Assembly (NCBI GenBank): GCA_015698045.1
Contig: BLAL01000206.1
Span: forward strand, 248,001 to 312,000
Length of the DNA stretch: 64,000 bases
Reading direction: 5' to 3'
DNA from: Rhizophagus clarus
Lineage: Eukaryota; Glomeromycota; Glomeromycetes; Glomerales; Glomeraceae
Below the pieces are notes generated by a model, which ran no database searches, was not told the DNA's origin, and saw only the letters and a list, made by a program, of their open reading frames with translations. Below, piece by piece: positions 12,265 through 25,525 of the stretch. The translations under genes and the position numbers were made by a program. How positions within the stretch are numbered: the first letter of the stretch is position 1; the number at the start of each line of letters is the position of its first letter.

Positions 12265-12650
12265 GTAATGGCAACATTAACATTTGTTAATGAAATTTTC
12301 GCTTTATGTTTATATATCCTTGATTTTTATTCTGTTGCCTTTGATCTAAGAGAAAGTATTATTCTATTCAATTGTAGCACTGTGAGTTCCTTCCGATTCT
12401 TCAAGGTAATGACAATACAACAACATTTTTTTGTTAATGAAATTTTCGCTTTGTGATTATATATCTTTGATTTTTATTCTGTTGACTTTGATCTAAAAGA
12501 AAGTACTATTCTATTCAGCTGTAGTCGTCACTTGGCTTCCTAACGTCCCACTCCTTTTTGTAAGGTAATGACAACACATTAACATTTGTTAATGAGATTT
12601 ACTGTCTCCTTTGATCTAAAAAAGTACACTTCTATTCAAATGTAATCCTA
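12265..12650 (+). repeat. Three tandem copies of an intron-like unit with small exons between
   Basis: Three closely similar segments start GGTAATGRCAAC at about 12,264, 12,405 and 12,564. The first two run to a TATTCA-xxTGTAG acceptor, giving introns 12,265-12,377 and 12,406-12,524. Between them are short exon-like pieces of 28 bases (12,378-12,405) and 40 bases (12,525-12,564). The pieces flanking the GT and AG differ, while the intron bodies are near-identical: a TTTGTTAATGAAATTTTCGC motif, then TTGATTTTTATTCTGTTG. In the third copy the acceptor is lost (TGTAAT). This is tandem duplication of intron-plus-microexon units. Confidence 0.6.
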
Positions 12651-15600
12651 TTGTTATCTTTTTGGTTATAATACGATTTTTATTTTATAATAAGAATATT
12701 TATGAATTATATGAATATTAATGATAGTATGAATATTTAAGATTTTATTTAATAATATGAATATTTTATGATTTTTTATGTAAAATTTTTTAAGCTATAA
12801 TAAATAAGTACATTTTAAAAATAAGAAACTTTTCTCATGTATAATATCCAAGTCCCAAAAGATTTATAAAAAAAAAAAAGCCTTTTGCGCAGCAGCTGTA
12901 TAAATTTTGTATTAAATTACCATTTTAAGTAACATGAAGCTATAATTTTTAATCTAATTTACTCGATGTTCCCTAGTTCGGACACAATAAATTGACTAAT
13001 TTAGAATATGTTACGTTACATTGATATATTTGTTATGAACGGTGTAAAATCTGTCAAATAATAACGTTTTTTATTATTCATAACAAATTTGGAAAATTTT
13101 GTTTAACATTTTCATAAGAACCTTACATCTCTTTATTTATGACAAATTCTCAGAAAGTTACGCGATTATTGGATAATAAAAATGATTTCCGATAATCAAA
13201 AAGAGTTTAACTAAATTAATCTATAACCAGCTTCATATGCTGAAATATAGTTCCTATATATGTGAACTCTTGATATTTTTCACGAGTTACACGAGTTGCT
13301 TACGTCGAACATATCCATTTAATATTGTTCATATGGATTGTACTTAATAAAAATCTAAGAACACATTCAGGTCTCATTCCTAATGGGTCAAAAAAAATTT
13401 CCTAACATGTACTTTTATTATATCCCAATTTTTATTTGTAAAATTTTTCAGGAGATTTCGGTTTATAAATTAAAGTTCATAGAACGTTACAACTTTATTA
13501 TTGTATCACTGTTTGGCAATACCTATTTCGGTAACAAAAACGAACGCTGTTTACCTTCCTGAAACATATCCGTATTCCATAATTCCATAATCGTTCAGTT
13601 ATTTATATATGATTCTAAAGTGGTAATGTCCTGGTGTGACGCGAACACTCGCCTTTTAATGAAACAAATTTTGTCTCAACTAAACAATTACTAAACTTTG
13701 AAAAGTAAATTTTGCATAAATTCAAAAAAAAAAAAAAAAAACATCGATAATAATTATGAGTTTAAAGTGATCTTCTGCGTCACATAGTCATAGCCGGAGT
13801 TAAGGCCGAATCAAATAATTAAATATACGTTATCGATATTCATTAAACGTTATTTATATTCATTAAACGTTATTTCGCACAAGTAATTCATGCTACTAGC
13901 TTAGCGACGCTAACAAGTAGTAGAAGTTCTACTTACGATATCATCGGGGTCGAAATAAGCAACACATTTAAAAAAAAAAAATTCAAAAACAAAATTTACA
14001 TAATATTATACCTTTTTTCTCACAATGATTTTCATATTTTTTTTTTTTTTGATCGACAGAATCCTGAAGTTCCTAGCGAACATCCAAAAATCAATTTTAA
14101 AAAAATCAATCTATAAAAAAACTTTATTTGAAAAATTCAGAGAATATAGTACATTTATGGAAGAAACATGGAATATTAAACATAGATCAATATTCTTATT
14201 TCAAATTATTTCTGTAAATTATAACGCCTATTAAATAATTTGAGCATTAAGATAGATGATTCTCCTTTAGGTTTAAGTATTTCTTTCGTTATGGTAAAAA
14301 AAATTAATGGTTTATTAATTGAACGCTCATTATATTCATTTAATTTCGCTCATATATTCCTGTTATAAATTATCAAAGATTAATTATGTTCATTATTTAA
14401 AATCTATTAAGAACAATCGAAGAAGTTCCTCTATTTTTGGCATTCGCCTACTTTCATTTTAAAAAGCAATCGCTCCGCATAGTTATTCGGTATCATTCTT
14501 CCTCCAGAGACATTACTAAAATTGTGATAAATAATCGAGAAATGGAGGCAAAAAACTTGGAACGTAACAAGAAATACCAGAAGAAACTGTTATAAAATGT
14601 ATGATTTTTTGAGAAATATAAAAGCATTATAAGAAACGAATATTATAAGTTATCCCAACTTAATATTCGATAAATTAAATAAATAATGCCAAGGTTTAAG
14701 ATTTTGAATAATAAAGAATTATCAAAGTATTCCCTATAATTGAAAGAAAAAAAAAACCTTTTGTTTCAATGTAATTACGATTTCGACGTGATACGGATAC
14801 ATTTTGTTTTATCAATAATCAATATAGTGAATATACTGTAAATAACATAATGAAACATTATCTTATTTGACTTTCTTATTTGACTTATTGTGAAACATTT
14901 TCTCCTGCAAAATATGAACGGGTAATAAAGAGATGAGGATGATTTATTCCTTTATGGACGAGTTATTCTAAATTATATATATTTGATTGTTGTAATTATA
15001 ATTTTTTTTTTTTTATAGGTAATCAATATAACATTATCGTGTATCAGTGGAATTTAAAATAAATTTCTAATTTTAAAAAACCAGGAAATTCAGGGAACTA
15101 AAGTAAAATCAATAAAAAAAGATTTTTTTTTTTATTGTAAATTTGTAATACCGCGATCATGATAAAGCAGGCCAAACAATCTTAGTGCGGGCCATAATTT
15201 CCGATTTCCTTTTTTATTTATAGTAAAGATTAAGTAAAGAGCTTCCATAAGTTTGTTCTAGGCTTTTATAAACAATTATGTAATTATGCAAAGGAGAACA
15301 ATAGGTTCGGCCGAAATGATATTATTGTTTTATAATAAAGTTCTGTAAAAAGAACAAAGAATAAAGATCAAAGAAATTATTTTTATGTCGTTATTATAAA
15401 AATATGATATATTTTAAATCAAATTTACGGAATTAATCAATTTCGATAATGTAACCACATGTGAAACATTTACAGGAAATGTGTCGCATAATTTTAAAAA
15501 CTTATTTCATATACATACAAAAAAAACAAGTGTCACGAGAACTCTTTAAAAATTTAATTTTAGCTAGTTCCAAATGATAATTTATGAATGCATATTGGCG

Positions 15601-17729
15601 TTATTTCAAAACAAAACAAAAAAAAAGTTTGTCTTCCATCATCCTCCGTTGTTTCAAATGAGTTTTTTTTTTTTTTTTTGTTAAATTAGTTTAAAATAAG
15701 TAATTCTTATTAAAAGAAATGAATAATAATAAATACAAATAAATAAATTTAGCTAAATTATTACTTTCTTTTTTTATCTCTCAAAAAATGATTATCCCGA
15801 TAAAAAAAAAAGAATTTTAGAATATCGTGAAATTTCGAAATTTCTTTCATATCGATAATATTGAAATATTGAAATATAATATTACATCACGATCACCAAA
15901 TATCGCAGGTACAAGAGATCTACATGCAGAATTTACAACTTGCATACTTGAAATTTTAAAAAACATGTTATCAGATAGGGAATTTTGAGGCGTCGATAAA
16001 TGTTTTCTATTTTTAACGTCACATGTGGGCGAACTCTAATCCCAAAGTATTATTATATGTTCTATATAATTTATTAATTTTCTTATAAAGATGAAATAAA
16101 ATTGTCTTGCATATTTTCCATATAGGCAAATTCATCAAATAGTTTAATACTATAACAGAAATAACAGAAATTTGCTATTATTAAAAACTAATTAATAGAA
16201 ATAATGACTGTAAAAAATTTTGCGTGCAACACAAAAAGGTAGTTTTGTTCTAACCATTCTTAATGATAAACTTTTCGTGGCACTAATTGTGTATGATAAA
16301 AAAAACATGATCTAAAACGTGTTAATCCGTGTGAATTAATCGTGAATTTAAAAGAAAATATGGTTTCTGAAAAAAAAAATAAAGTTTCATCTGCAGTTAA
16401 AATAAAATTAATAATTTGTTCATAAAGGAAAAAATCTTTCATATCTCATTTTATAAGATGAATGAAATAATTCTTGAGAAAAAAAATTTATATGTAATAT
16501 ATGTTGGCGCGTGATTATATGGTCACATTTAACAAATAAATATAAAAAAAAAAAATTCAATTTCCCGCGCGAAAATTACAATGGGACGCCAAGAATATAT
16601 CGCATGATTTTATTTAGAGTTAAGTCCTTTATTTAGCAATTTGCGTATTTTCAATTGATAATTTGTTTTAAAAAAAATGCCATAAAAGGTTAGTTGTTAT
16701 CTTAATAATATGAATTTACATGCAATTACGCCCGAACAAAATACTCACTTGTATTTTTGTTTTTACTAAGAAAAGCCGAAACGGGGAGGGCTTAGAATCT
16801 TAAATTTTTAAAACATTATTCTTTGTATTTTGACGAACGTAAATTATTCATATTGAATGATTTATTTTCGATATGCATACAGAAAAAAGTACAGAAAAAA
16901 TAATTTTATTCTTTTGTATTTAATTATGTTCATATTTATTTAAAAATAACCTATAATTATTTTTAATTACGCATTTATTTAATAACGCATTTATTATTCG
17001 TTCGTAATTAATATCGCGCACACACATTTGACAATTAACCAAAAGTTTCATCTCATCTTACTTGCATATTAAGTTTTTTGAAAAAAAAAACAAACCCTTA
17101 ACCACAATCAGATGCGTTCTATTTACAGTTTTGATTATATCCAATATATAAATGCATCAAATATTTCTTATCTTACCAATACAATCAATGCAATAAAACA
17201 ATATGATTCCAAATATAGAATAAGAACGTAAAGAATTATGAATCTATGAAGCAATGAAGTTGCTTCCAATTAATTGATCATCCAGTCATTTGCACGATAT
17301 ATTTGCTTTAAAACGGATCTAAACAATTCGATGAGAAATTTCTTTTTTGTATAAACATCAAAACCATAATTTTTATCAGCATACATTATTAGTTCTCATC
17401 CGATTAAATTATTACAATTGTAACGTTTTAATAATTTAATTGGTATGAACATAAAATATATCTTATCTGTATATTTTATTTATATGAGATAATTGGTGGT
17501 TGTTTATCTGTTTTTATCGGAAACCTTATCCACAAAAAGGAAAAAAAAAGGACAAATCAGCAAAAGATAATTTCCATCAAAAAACATATAAATATGGTTC
17601 TAAAATTCCGTTCTTTCGTTATGCAATAAAATTAACTAATATGAAATGTTGCTAAAGAAACCCCGCAACTAAATAACTCATGAAGCCCGATAATTCGGAG
17701 AAACGAAAATTTCCCTATCCTGGTCTTGT

Positions 17730-17886
17730 ACGTGCTAATGGAATGGGACGAGAAAAAGAATGAACACACACGTTTCTCCACTATTAACTCGGAGAAACTA
17801 GAAGACTCTATTGATTTTATCAGAAAGCCAAACGCGCTAATGGACTAGGACAAGAATAAGGATGGACACACACGTTTCTCCCACTA
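17730..17886 (+). repeat. Imperfect ~54 bp direct repeat
   Basis: Segments 17,730-17,783 and 17,832-17,886 share an ACGYGCTAATGGA start, a GGAC(G)AGAA core and an ACACACACGTTTCTCC end, with a handful of substitutions. The spacing is 102 bases. Function is unknown; it is either a local duplication or part of an unrecognised element. Confidence 0.55.
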
Positions 17887-18480
17887 TAATATCCGATATC
17901 CGACCTTTTACTGCCATTTTTTTTTTTTTTTGCAATGAAAAATTAACAATTATCAAAAATTTAAATTTAAAATTTAAATATCATTTTTAACTTCGTTCTC
18001 TCTCAACATAAAAAAAAATCTTCGTAAAGATTGCTATTACACGATGAATTTAGTGTAGCAAAAACGTTTAATCAGTTTTAATATTTGATTCTTTTCTTTT
18101 CGTAATATATATGCTTTTAAGATTGTTTTCATAAATTATAAGATGATACATATATAATCAATCATATTATTATTATTTCGAAATATTTAGCTTACTACTT
18201 GGTTACATAAATCACGTTTTATTTTTAGAAAAACTCCTTTTATTTTATAACATGTAAAACATTGAAAAAAATATGATCATGTTACACACAAGATTCTATA
18301 AATTGAATCGTGTCTAACTTTAAGTAAAAATAAAAAATATATTTTAAACATGCGTTTGTGAAATCATACAAATCAGTGAAAATACGAGTAAAACATTTGT
18401 TCCAGCCAATCAGATTTTAAGTACGTAATCTACTGATCTTATTATTCGACATTGTTATATTGTTTGTTATATTAGCAATC

Positions 18481-18507
18481 TTAGGGTTAGGATTAGGATT
18501 AGGGTTC
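18481..18507 (+). repeat. Interstitial telomere-like hexamers
   Basis: Four consecutive hexamers read TTAGGG, TTAGGA, TTAGGA, TTAGGG. TTAGGG is the usual telomere unit of filamentous fungi. The tract is internal and short, so it is a telomeric insertion or relic, not a chromosome end. Confidence 0.65.
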
Positions 18508-19816
18508 TTTCAATTTAACTATTTTATCGATTCAAAGTTAACATTCGTATATAACGTGTTTTATTCTTTTGCTTATACTAAATTTATTAATCATAAAAAA
18601 AAAAAAATTTCACCAACAAAAATTTAGTTGAGATTGAACATGCAAAAGTACATAAAATTACACGATAAACCAAATAACTTTATCAAAAATTTAAAGCAAA
18701 AGAAAATGTAAAACTTGAGATCAGCGGACATAAAATAATTAGAGTATCACAACTGTCAAAAAAAAGTTGTGATTATCAAAAAAAAAAAAAAAAAAACTTT
18801 CACTTTACTTTTTTTATCCTCTCAGGCGATTATTTCCGCAATTGAACAGGGTATATTGTTGTTTATAAGTTAATGAACTACCATTTCTGTTTATATATTA
18901 TGAGTAATGAAAGATATTACGCAATATTTATTGAAAAAGAACTTTTGGCTATACCTTGGATTGGTAAATTATAAATGGTGCATTTGAAAATTATTTGGTA
19001 ATATGCCTATAATTAGCATATGTGGTTACGCATTTACATTCCGGAACTCCGATAAAATGTGTTTGTTACGCATGATGCATGCAAAGAAACCGAAAAGATA
19101 TAAATCAGAAACACAAAGGAAACGTCAAAAAAATTATAATACTTCTGGGACAACAATTCTCGTTTCTTCGTCGTGAACGTGAAGTAACTTGCAACAAAAT
19201 TAGACCGAGATGAGTATACAAATTTATGGTAAATTGTTATATTAATTTTTATTATATTATTTATTACGTGACTTTGATAGACGTACCTGAGGCAATTTGT
19301 ACACAATACCCTTTCACTTTCTTCACTTTGCAGATTTCCTTTTTTTAAAACTTGTTAATAAATCCAAAAATGGTTTAAGCTTCTTTACCGTTATAGTGTA
19401 AGTTTATCCTTTTTCTAATATTTCATTACGATTACACCGATAATACAGATAGCTCAAATTTTCCATTATAACGGGGACCTTTTATTTCATCCTTTCGGAT
19501 GAGAAATTTTTCTCCGTCAATGTTTGATACAAATTAATTTATTAGTGAAATTAATAACATTCCGTTTTTGTCTATGGATGAAAGAGAAAAAGTAACGTCC
19601 ATGTCATTATTGCCGTTATTAAGCTCTAATGATCCAATCAAAAGAGAAAAAAAAAACGGGAATAAAGAAGTATAAATAATGTGATTTTTTTCCATCCTTT
19701 CTTTCCTACTCACAACAAAAAAAATTAACAAAAAACTCAAAACATAATAAAAATATCCCTCGATAAAACCTCGATAAACCTTGTTTTTTTCTTTAAAAAA
19801 AGAAAAACCACAAACA

Positions 19817-20851
19817 ATGGAATCGCTTTGTAACGAATTAAAGGTCGAAATCTTTAGATATGTATCTACACCAATGTCACTTGTCCTCCTTAATCGTAAT
19901 TGGTATTCCACCTCTCAAGACTCACATGCTCGTGCCGAATGGTTGATATACAAATACGGTAGAGCACATGCTTTCTTTCATGCTATAAGATTAGGAAATA
20001 ATTTTATAACGGTGGAGGTTGTGCAAGTTTTACTTGCAAAAGGGGCTATCTTATCAAGATATCTCGCACAACGTTTGATGATACAATATGGTACTTATGA
20101 CCCAAAATTAATCGAAATGAGAACAAAATATAATAACAATGTCGATATACCTACAGGAAATCCATGGTCAAGTGGGTTATCATTACCCGTTTTCTTAAAA
20201 ATAATAACTGAAGTGAATAATGAAATGAAAGATGAAATCGCTTTCAGGGGTAACGATATGGAACTATTTCATTATTTAACCGCCGGAACTCACGCGATAA
20301 ATGATGCACCACAAACGCTTTTCAAAAATCTTCAAGACATTGAAGATCTGATTTTAAATAAAAAATTTGTACCTTTCCCATTCCGTCCAAGAATTGCTCC
20401 ATCATACCGATTACCGTCCGGGAGAACATCTGAGCATTATCCATCACAAGATGGTTATGAGAACAACCGTCAAATCAACTTAGTATCGAGAGCGATACTC
20501 ATTTGTCCGGACCTTGTAAGATTATGGAAAAAAATCGGATATGATGAAGTATGCAGTGATATGAACAAATTAGTTATGGAGGGCTCCTTAATTGTATGTT
20601 TTCCTCCGAATCCACCGAATGATTGGGTGTGCCCAAATGCTGATTTCATAGTCGAGAAGCTACAGGGGTTAATTAAAATTGGGTTTCAACTAACTGATAG
20701 AGTAATTGAAGATTCAATAAGGTTGCTCGAATCAAGAATTAAGATCGTAGGTGAATCATTATTGGACGCTTTTTATAAGATTCTGGGTAGTTCTACGCCG
20801 GAAATTGTTAAATTAAAATTAATCGAGATAAGAAGCTCGAGTAAATCATAA
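19817..20851 (+). CDS. F-box-like domain protein of a Glomeromycotina-expanded family
   Basis: This is a single uninterrupted exon of 344 residues. The start at 19,817 is preferred over the in-frame ATG at 19,781, because MESLCNELKVEIFRYV is the natural F-box beginning and the upstream codons read through a poly(A) leader. Residues 1-40 show the F-box pattern: a leading acidic Leu-rich helix, then SLVLLNRNWYSTSQD. Next comes a conserved block reading AEWLIYKYGRAHAFFHAI. The rest is helical and shows no catalytic motif. F-box proteins normally bind Skp1 through this N-terminus and recruit substrates for SCF ubiquitin ligases; the partner here is unknown. Similar multicopy genes are known to me from Rhizophagus genomes. 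The frame is intact and the codon usage is ordinary, so it is probably a live gene. Confidence 0.75.
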   Translation: MESLCNELKVEIFRYVSTPMSLVLLNRNWYSTSQDSHARAEWLIYKYGRAHAFFHAIRLGNNFITVEVVQVLLAKGAILSRYLAQRLMIQYGTYDPKLIEMRTKYNNNVDIPTGNPWSSGLSLPVFLKIITEVNNEMKDEIAFRGNDMELFHYLTAGTHAINDAPQTLFKNLQDIEDLILNKKFVPFPFRPRIAPSYRLPSGRTSEHYPSQDGYENNRQINLVSRAILICPDLVRLWKKIGYDEVCSDMNKLVMEGSLIVCFPPNPPNDWVCPNADFIVEKLQGLIKIGFQLTDRVIEDSIRLLESRIKIVGESLLDAFYKILGSSTPEIVKLKLIEIRSSSKS

Positions 20852-22164
20852 AAAAATTTCTTTTTTTTTTTTAAGTTGTATTATTTTTTCATGATTTTTT
20901 TTACATTATTAAGCTTTTTAAAAGATTATACGTGTCATAGTTAATCAAAATTTCCACAACTAAAAATAAGTAAAAACTACACTATGTTTAAAAAAACTTT
21001 TCTTGTTTTTTCTTATTTTTTGATGTTACCATATAGAACGTGCATTTGCATTACACGTCATAAATTCTCTTTTTTAACAATTCTTTAAAATCTTGCAACC
21101 ATTTGGTTGAAGCCGTTTACAATGCACATATTAGTAGGTTGCCTTGCTCATCATCACACAGGAAAAAATAATAAAATTAATGTTTTTTATTTCTTCAATT
21201 TGTCAGAAGTGATATTGAAAAATGATTGGTACATAAATAAATAAACGCAAAGCCTCGCTCTCTTAAACGATTTGTATAGTAAAATATCTCGTCATATGTT
21301 GATACATTCAATTTAAGGACAATTATCGCGATTGTAAAAAAACATGCAGATTATCTATATGTGATGATTGTGAGAGCAATAAAGTCGATAATGCATGCAG
21401 TTGCTTGAGATACTTTTCATATCGGAGACGTGGATTTTTTAACATTAAAACGCTCGTGTTCATCCCTGAAATGAAGCACGTGACGGGACTTGTTTGTTCA
21501 CTGAACTTCTATATTATATAGATTACACAATCAAAACACAAAGCAACCGGCTATGCTTTTTTGACAAAACCAACGGGTTTCCTTTCACTGGTCTTAAATT
21601 TTGCTAACAATTGACATGAGGTATGTTGTTTTAAAATTTTAAATCTCTTTCAGAAAGTCCTTATTTTTTAAAAAAAAAGATTTTATATATTTCTAATGTT
21701 CAATGTCTTTTTTTTTCAATACAGGAATTTCTTTTGCACTTTTGGACTTTTGGTAGTTTGGTTTAGCTAAATGGGTTTTGTTGGTTATTCTCCACTTTTT
21801 TATACTCTACTTTGCTATATACTCAACAACAATGACATAATTAACGTAATTAATATAATGGCGTAATAATGTAGTCTATTGTAAAGGGATTTTGTTCAAG
21901 GTTATCGCTGAAAAGATATACTGCAAAAGCATCTGATACTTGTAGTACTGCAATACTTTGTGTGTATATAAAAATATAATATTCAAAAACTTTCTTAATT
22001 TTTAATGCGTTCGTTCCTCTCGATTATCAACAAAACAAAAGGAGCAACTGAACGTAATGTCAACCTGAAAGGAATCTATATTTGCTACCTAGTAGTAAGC
22101 AATTGGGTAAGGCAACAATAGGAATTTATATCACCTATACAGTAAGGAATTGTAGTGTTAAGAA
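20852..22164. other. Gene-free stretch downstream of the F-box-like gene
   Basis: A T-rich tail follows the stop. I see no coding region, RNA gene or repeat that I can name in the remainder. Confidence 0.5.
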
Positions 22165-22620
22165 TTGAGTTTATCAACTTCAATCTTAGAATTTCTCTGG
22201 CAATTAAGCTTTGGTATGGTTAAAAATAACACATCAAGTATAATGATCATTTTAAGAAAACAACGAGAGGACATATTCTTTGTAGAGGATTTTATAGAGA
22301 TGTTATTTTCACTTATTATCAATCTCTCTACACACACGGAGGCAATATATTTGAATATGATGGAGCATGTTTGCTGCAAGAATCATGGTTATATGGACTA
22401 TCGTTTAACTATCTAAAACAATTCGTTAATTTATCATTCATTACTCGTGAAATTTTTAAAAGAAAATAAACAGACTCAAGCTTCTGATATTTATAGCCTT
22501 GGTATAATATTGTGGATTATATCAGTTGAAGTGATAGGTCCTATGATCGTTCATGAAATAATTTTTGACACCAAAGAAAACTCCACTTCTTTACGCTAAA
22601 CTGTGGAAAAATGTTCAGGT
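22165..22620 (+). pseudogene. Protein kinase relic (TKL-like, C-lobe fragment)
   Basis: One reading frame runs from 22,165, crosses a TAA at 22,414-22,416, and continues to a run reading LLVKFLKENKQTQASDIYSL followed by GIILWIIS (about 22,450-22,525). This is the APE-to-DIYSLG-W segment of the kinase C-lobe, after the activation loop. The tyrosine-kinase-like kinases expanded in Glomeromycotina have the form EILKG..YTQASDIYSFGIIMWE. The APE is already eroded, and no HRD, DFG or P-loop motif is readable upstream. The frame closes again near 22,600. It is a fragment with no catalytic function. Confidence 0.6.
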
Positions 22621-23871
22621 ACGGAAGACTATCAGCATCTAGCATACTTTATTTGAAAAAAATGAGAATCCTTATTATAAAACAATGCAATTTTTGTTGT
22701 AAACTAGAGAAATTAAAACTTGATTTGATTATTAAATTAATCATATAAGAGTATCATATATTAACTTTTATCTTATATTTATTACTAAGATAGTTTGTTT
22801 TTTATTTTTTAAAACAAAAACAAATTGTTGTATTACAGTATATTACTTATTGGGTTTAACTTAGTCTATAATTTACATGAATTATGAGAAACAAAATAAT
22901 AAAAATCTTTCTTTTACATATACATTTTTCATTAAAAGTTAAATTAATAACACCCCCAAATATTGAGAGATGGGATGATAATACAAATAATCGTTACTAA
23001 TCAATATATAACTTACTATTAGACGTATCAAACCCAATAAAAAGATCGCACTATTAATTATAAAAATTAAGCCATAAATCGCTTGTCAAAAAAGGGGGGC
23101 TATATGATACAACAAAATATTAATCCCAAGACTAATATAATAAATTATTATGATAAATGAATGCAAAATAATAAAAGCTTATTTATCATTATTAACAACT
23201 TATTTGACATATATCTAACAGTTAAAAAATCATTGTCATATGATTGATAAACAAATGATCAGTTAACAAAAAAAAATTGAAAATAATTATATCTTATGAT
23301 ATGCATTTTTATTTATCTGCAAGTTTATTTAAAATAAAAACGGAAATTTTAAATACAGTAAAATAGTTATAATTAAAAATATAAATTAAGCTTAATTATA
23401 TATTTAACAAGAAATTGAGATTAGAAAAATGATAGGTGAAAAGGGTTTTAATTGGTTTTTTGAAATATTCACATGATTTTTAGCCAATTATATTCTTAAA
23501 AATGGTATATAAGCATAAGTTCAAACTTCAAAGAAAAAAAGGATTAAAAAAAAGATTTCTGATTAGTTTTCAAAGCATTCAGTATATGTGACTTTTATTT
23601 AATCATTTTTATTAAAAATAACATATTAATAAAGTTTCAAAAAAAGAGAAGGAGAATTTGTTAAATATATAATTAAATTAGAATGATTTTTTAAAAACTA
23701 AATAAAATTTAATAAAACATGTCTTTTAACTATAAAAAAGAAGAAAAATCCAAATAAAATTTAAAAAAAAAAAATTAATTATTTGTTTTATAATATATTA
23801 ACTATCAATAATAAATATATAATTTTTTATAAATATAAATTAAATTTTAGTATAAGACTAATTTTAACCTG
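22621..23871. other. Gene-free, very AT-rich stretch
   Basis: Long A/T runs and no sustained open frame. I recognise no element or RNA gene. Confidence 0.55.
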
Positions 23872-25525
23872 GGGTGATTTAACCTAGTAATTTTTATATG
23901 AGAAAATTATTATTTACCAGGTGATTTTCACTATCATGTGATCAAATATAAACTCAATCATGTATAAACATTTCACAGATTATTTGTTTATCACAGCGTT
24001 TTCACCAATCTATTACTTTTCTTTTGCCTTTAACGTTTCATACTTTGATCTTTTAATACTGTAGGTTTTTTAGCATTGTTTTTATTTGGTTTTATCTCTT
24101 ACTAATTAACCATTTCTTCTTTTTTTGTAGGTTCTTTAGTGTCTTAATAAACGGTAAGTTTCAGGTATTCAGAATTTTAGAAATCTATTTTTTTTTACAA
24201 TTATTAATCAGTCTTTTTTTCTTTTTTTTTTGGTTGGGTTTCTTTTTGAATTTTTTCTTGGATCTCCTGGATTTCTTTTTGGATTTATGTTCATGTTCTT
24301 TTTGGGTTTCTTGGGTTTCTTCTTGATATAGGGATTTTTTCACATTTTTTTCTTGTTTCTTTCATGAATTTCCTTCTGGATTTTCTTTTACATTTTTACT
24401 TGGGGTTCTTTTTTTAACTTGCATTTCTTCTTAAATTTCAGCTGGTTTCTTCTCTTTTTTTGGTTGGGGTTTGCTCATTATAAAAAATTCATCACTATAA
24501 CAAATAACTCGGTATTGGTAAAAATCACGTGATTTATCAATCTGATTCATTTTTTTTAATAAAAAACGTTTCTCTTTTTTTATTTTTTTTTACTATTACA
24601 TTTCCCTTATCTTTTATCCCTATTCCTTTCATCTCTTTTCCCTTCTTCTATTTTTCGTCTCCCTTCCTTTTTTCCTTCTATCTTTTGTCTCCTTCCTTTT
24701 CTCCTTCTATCTTTCTTCCTCTTTCTCTTCGTCCCCTTACTTTCCCCTTCTTCTATCTTTTGTCCCCATTCCTTTTCCCCTTTTTCTTTCATTCCTATTT
24801 CTTTATTCTTGCCGCATTTTCCTTTTTCCTCTTCCTTTTGTTCCTCTTCTTTTTCCTTTAGGGTTCGGAAATTTATTAAAAGAAAAAATGGAGTTGGTTG
24901 TTTTTTTATTTATTAGTATATTACAATTTCGTTTAAACTTACTTTTCATTTTTTTCTTTAGGTTTTGAATAGTTTATAATAAAAGAAAACAAAAAGGTTA
25001 GCATTCCTTAATTGTATTTTATTGTAATGTCATTGTAATGTTGACTATACTTACATTTTCTTTTATTTTTTCTTTTGATTCCTATAGATCTATTAGGAGA
25101 CAAAACAGAAGGTTATTACTATTTCTTTGTTATTATTTCGTCACATTTTGTCACATTTTTTCTTTAGTGTTAGATTTGGAGTTATTAATAATGTATTGAT
25201 TTGATAAATAAATAAAAAATTTGTTTTACTGAAAAAAAAGTTTACTTTATTTTTGAATTTATTTTCAATCTTTATTTTCTGTCTCTTCTTTATTTTATTC
25301 CTTTTTTTCTAATCACTTATTTACTACTATCAGTTCTATAGTAATAAACAATTAAAACGAATGATTCTTTAACTAAATTAAACATTGTAAATGTATAAAT
25401 TTTAGTTTTAGTTTAACATAAATAAAATTTATCGTGAAAAATAAAAATTAGCCAATAAAAATTAGCATATCAATAAATTTGTAAATTTATTATAAGAGGG
25501 GGGATTTAACCCAGGTGATTTAACC
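23872..25525 (+). mobile_element. Putative non-coding repeat element E1 (pyrimidine-rich core)
   Basis: The segment is bracketed by near-identical ~21 bp direct sequences, TTAACC-(TGG/CA)GGTGATTTAACC, at 23,874-23,894 and 25,506-25,525. A TATCATGTGATC motif lies just inside the left edge, as in elements E2 and E3. The core is a pyrimidine-rich tract (24,600-24,860, CCTTTTTC-type) on the plus strand. On both sides are splice-like signals: TTTTTTTGTAG followed by a ~20-base piece and GTAAGTTTC near 24,130-24,160, and TTTCTTTAG followed by a piece ending at GTTAGC near 24,960-25,000. The open frame at 24,529-24,861 is only Phe/Ser/Pro repeat translation. I infer a transcribed, spliced, non-coding mobile repeat; the boundaries are approximate. 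Confidence 0.4.

Larger units (their letters stand above)
12651..19816. other. Seven-kilobase gene-free AT-rich stretch
   Basis: No gene can be supported here. Short open frames at 14,025, 16,260 and 19,034 are low-complexity or lack any family resemblance. Poly(A) and poly(T) runs are common. Small repeats are present: a duplicated ATTCATTAAACGTTATTT at 13,838-13,875, the imperfect direct repeat at 17,730 and 17,832, and telomere-like hexamers at 18,481, the last two listed separately. Confidence 0.5.

Noticed and set aside
24529..24861. 110-codon Phe/Pro/Ser open frame
   Set aside because: It is translation of a pyrimidine tract and has no domain pattern.
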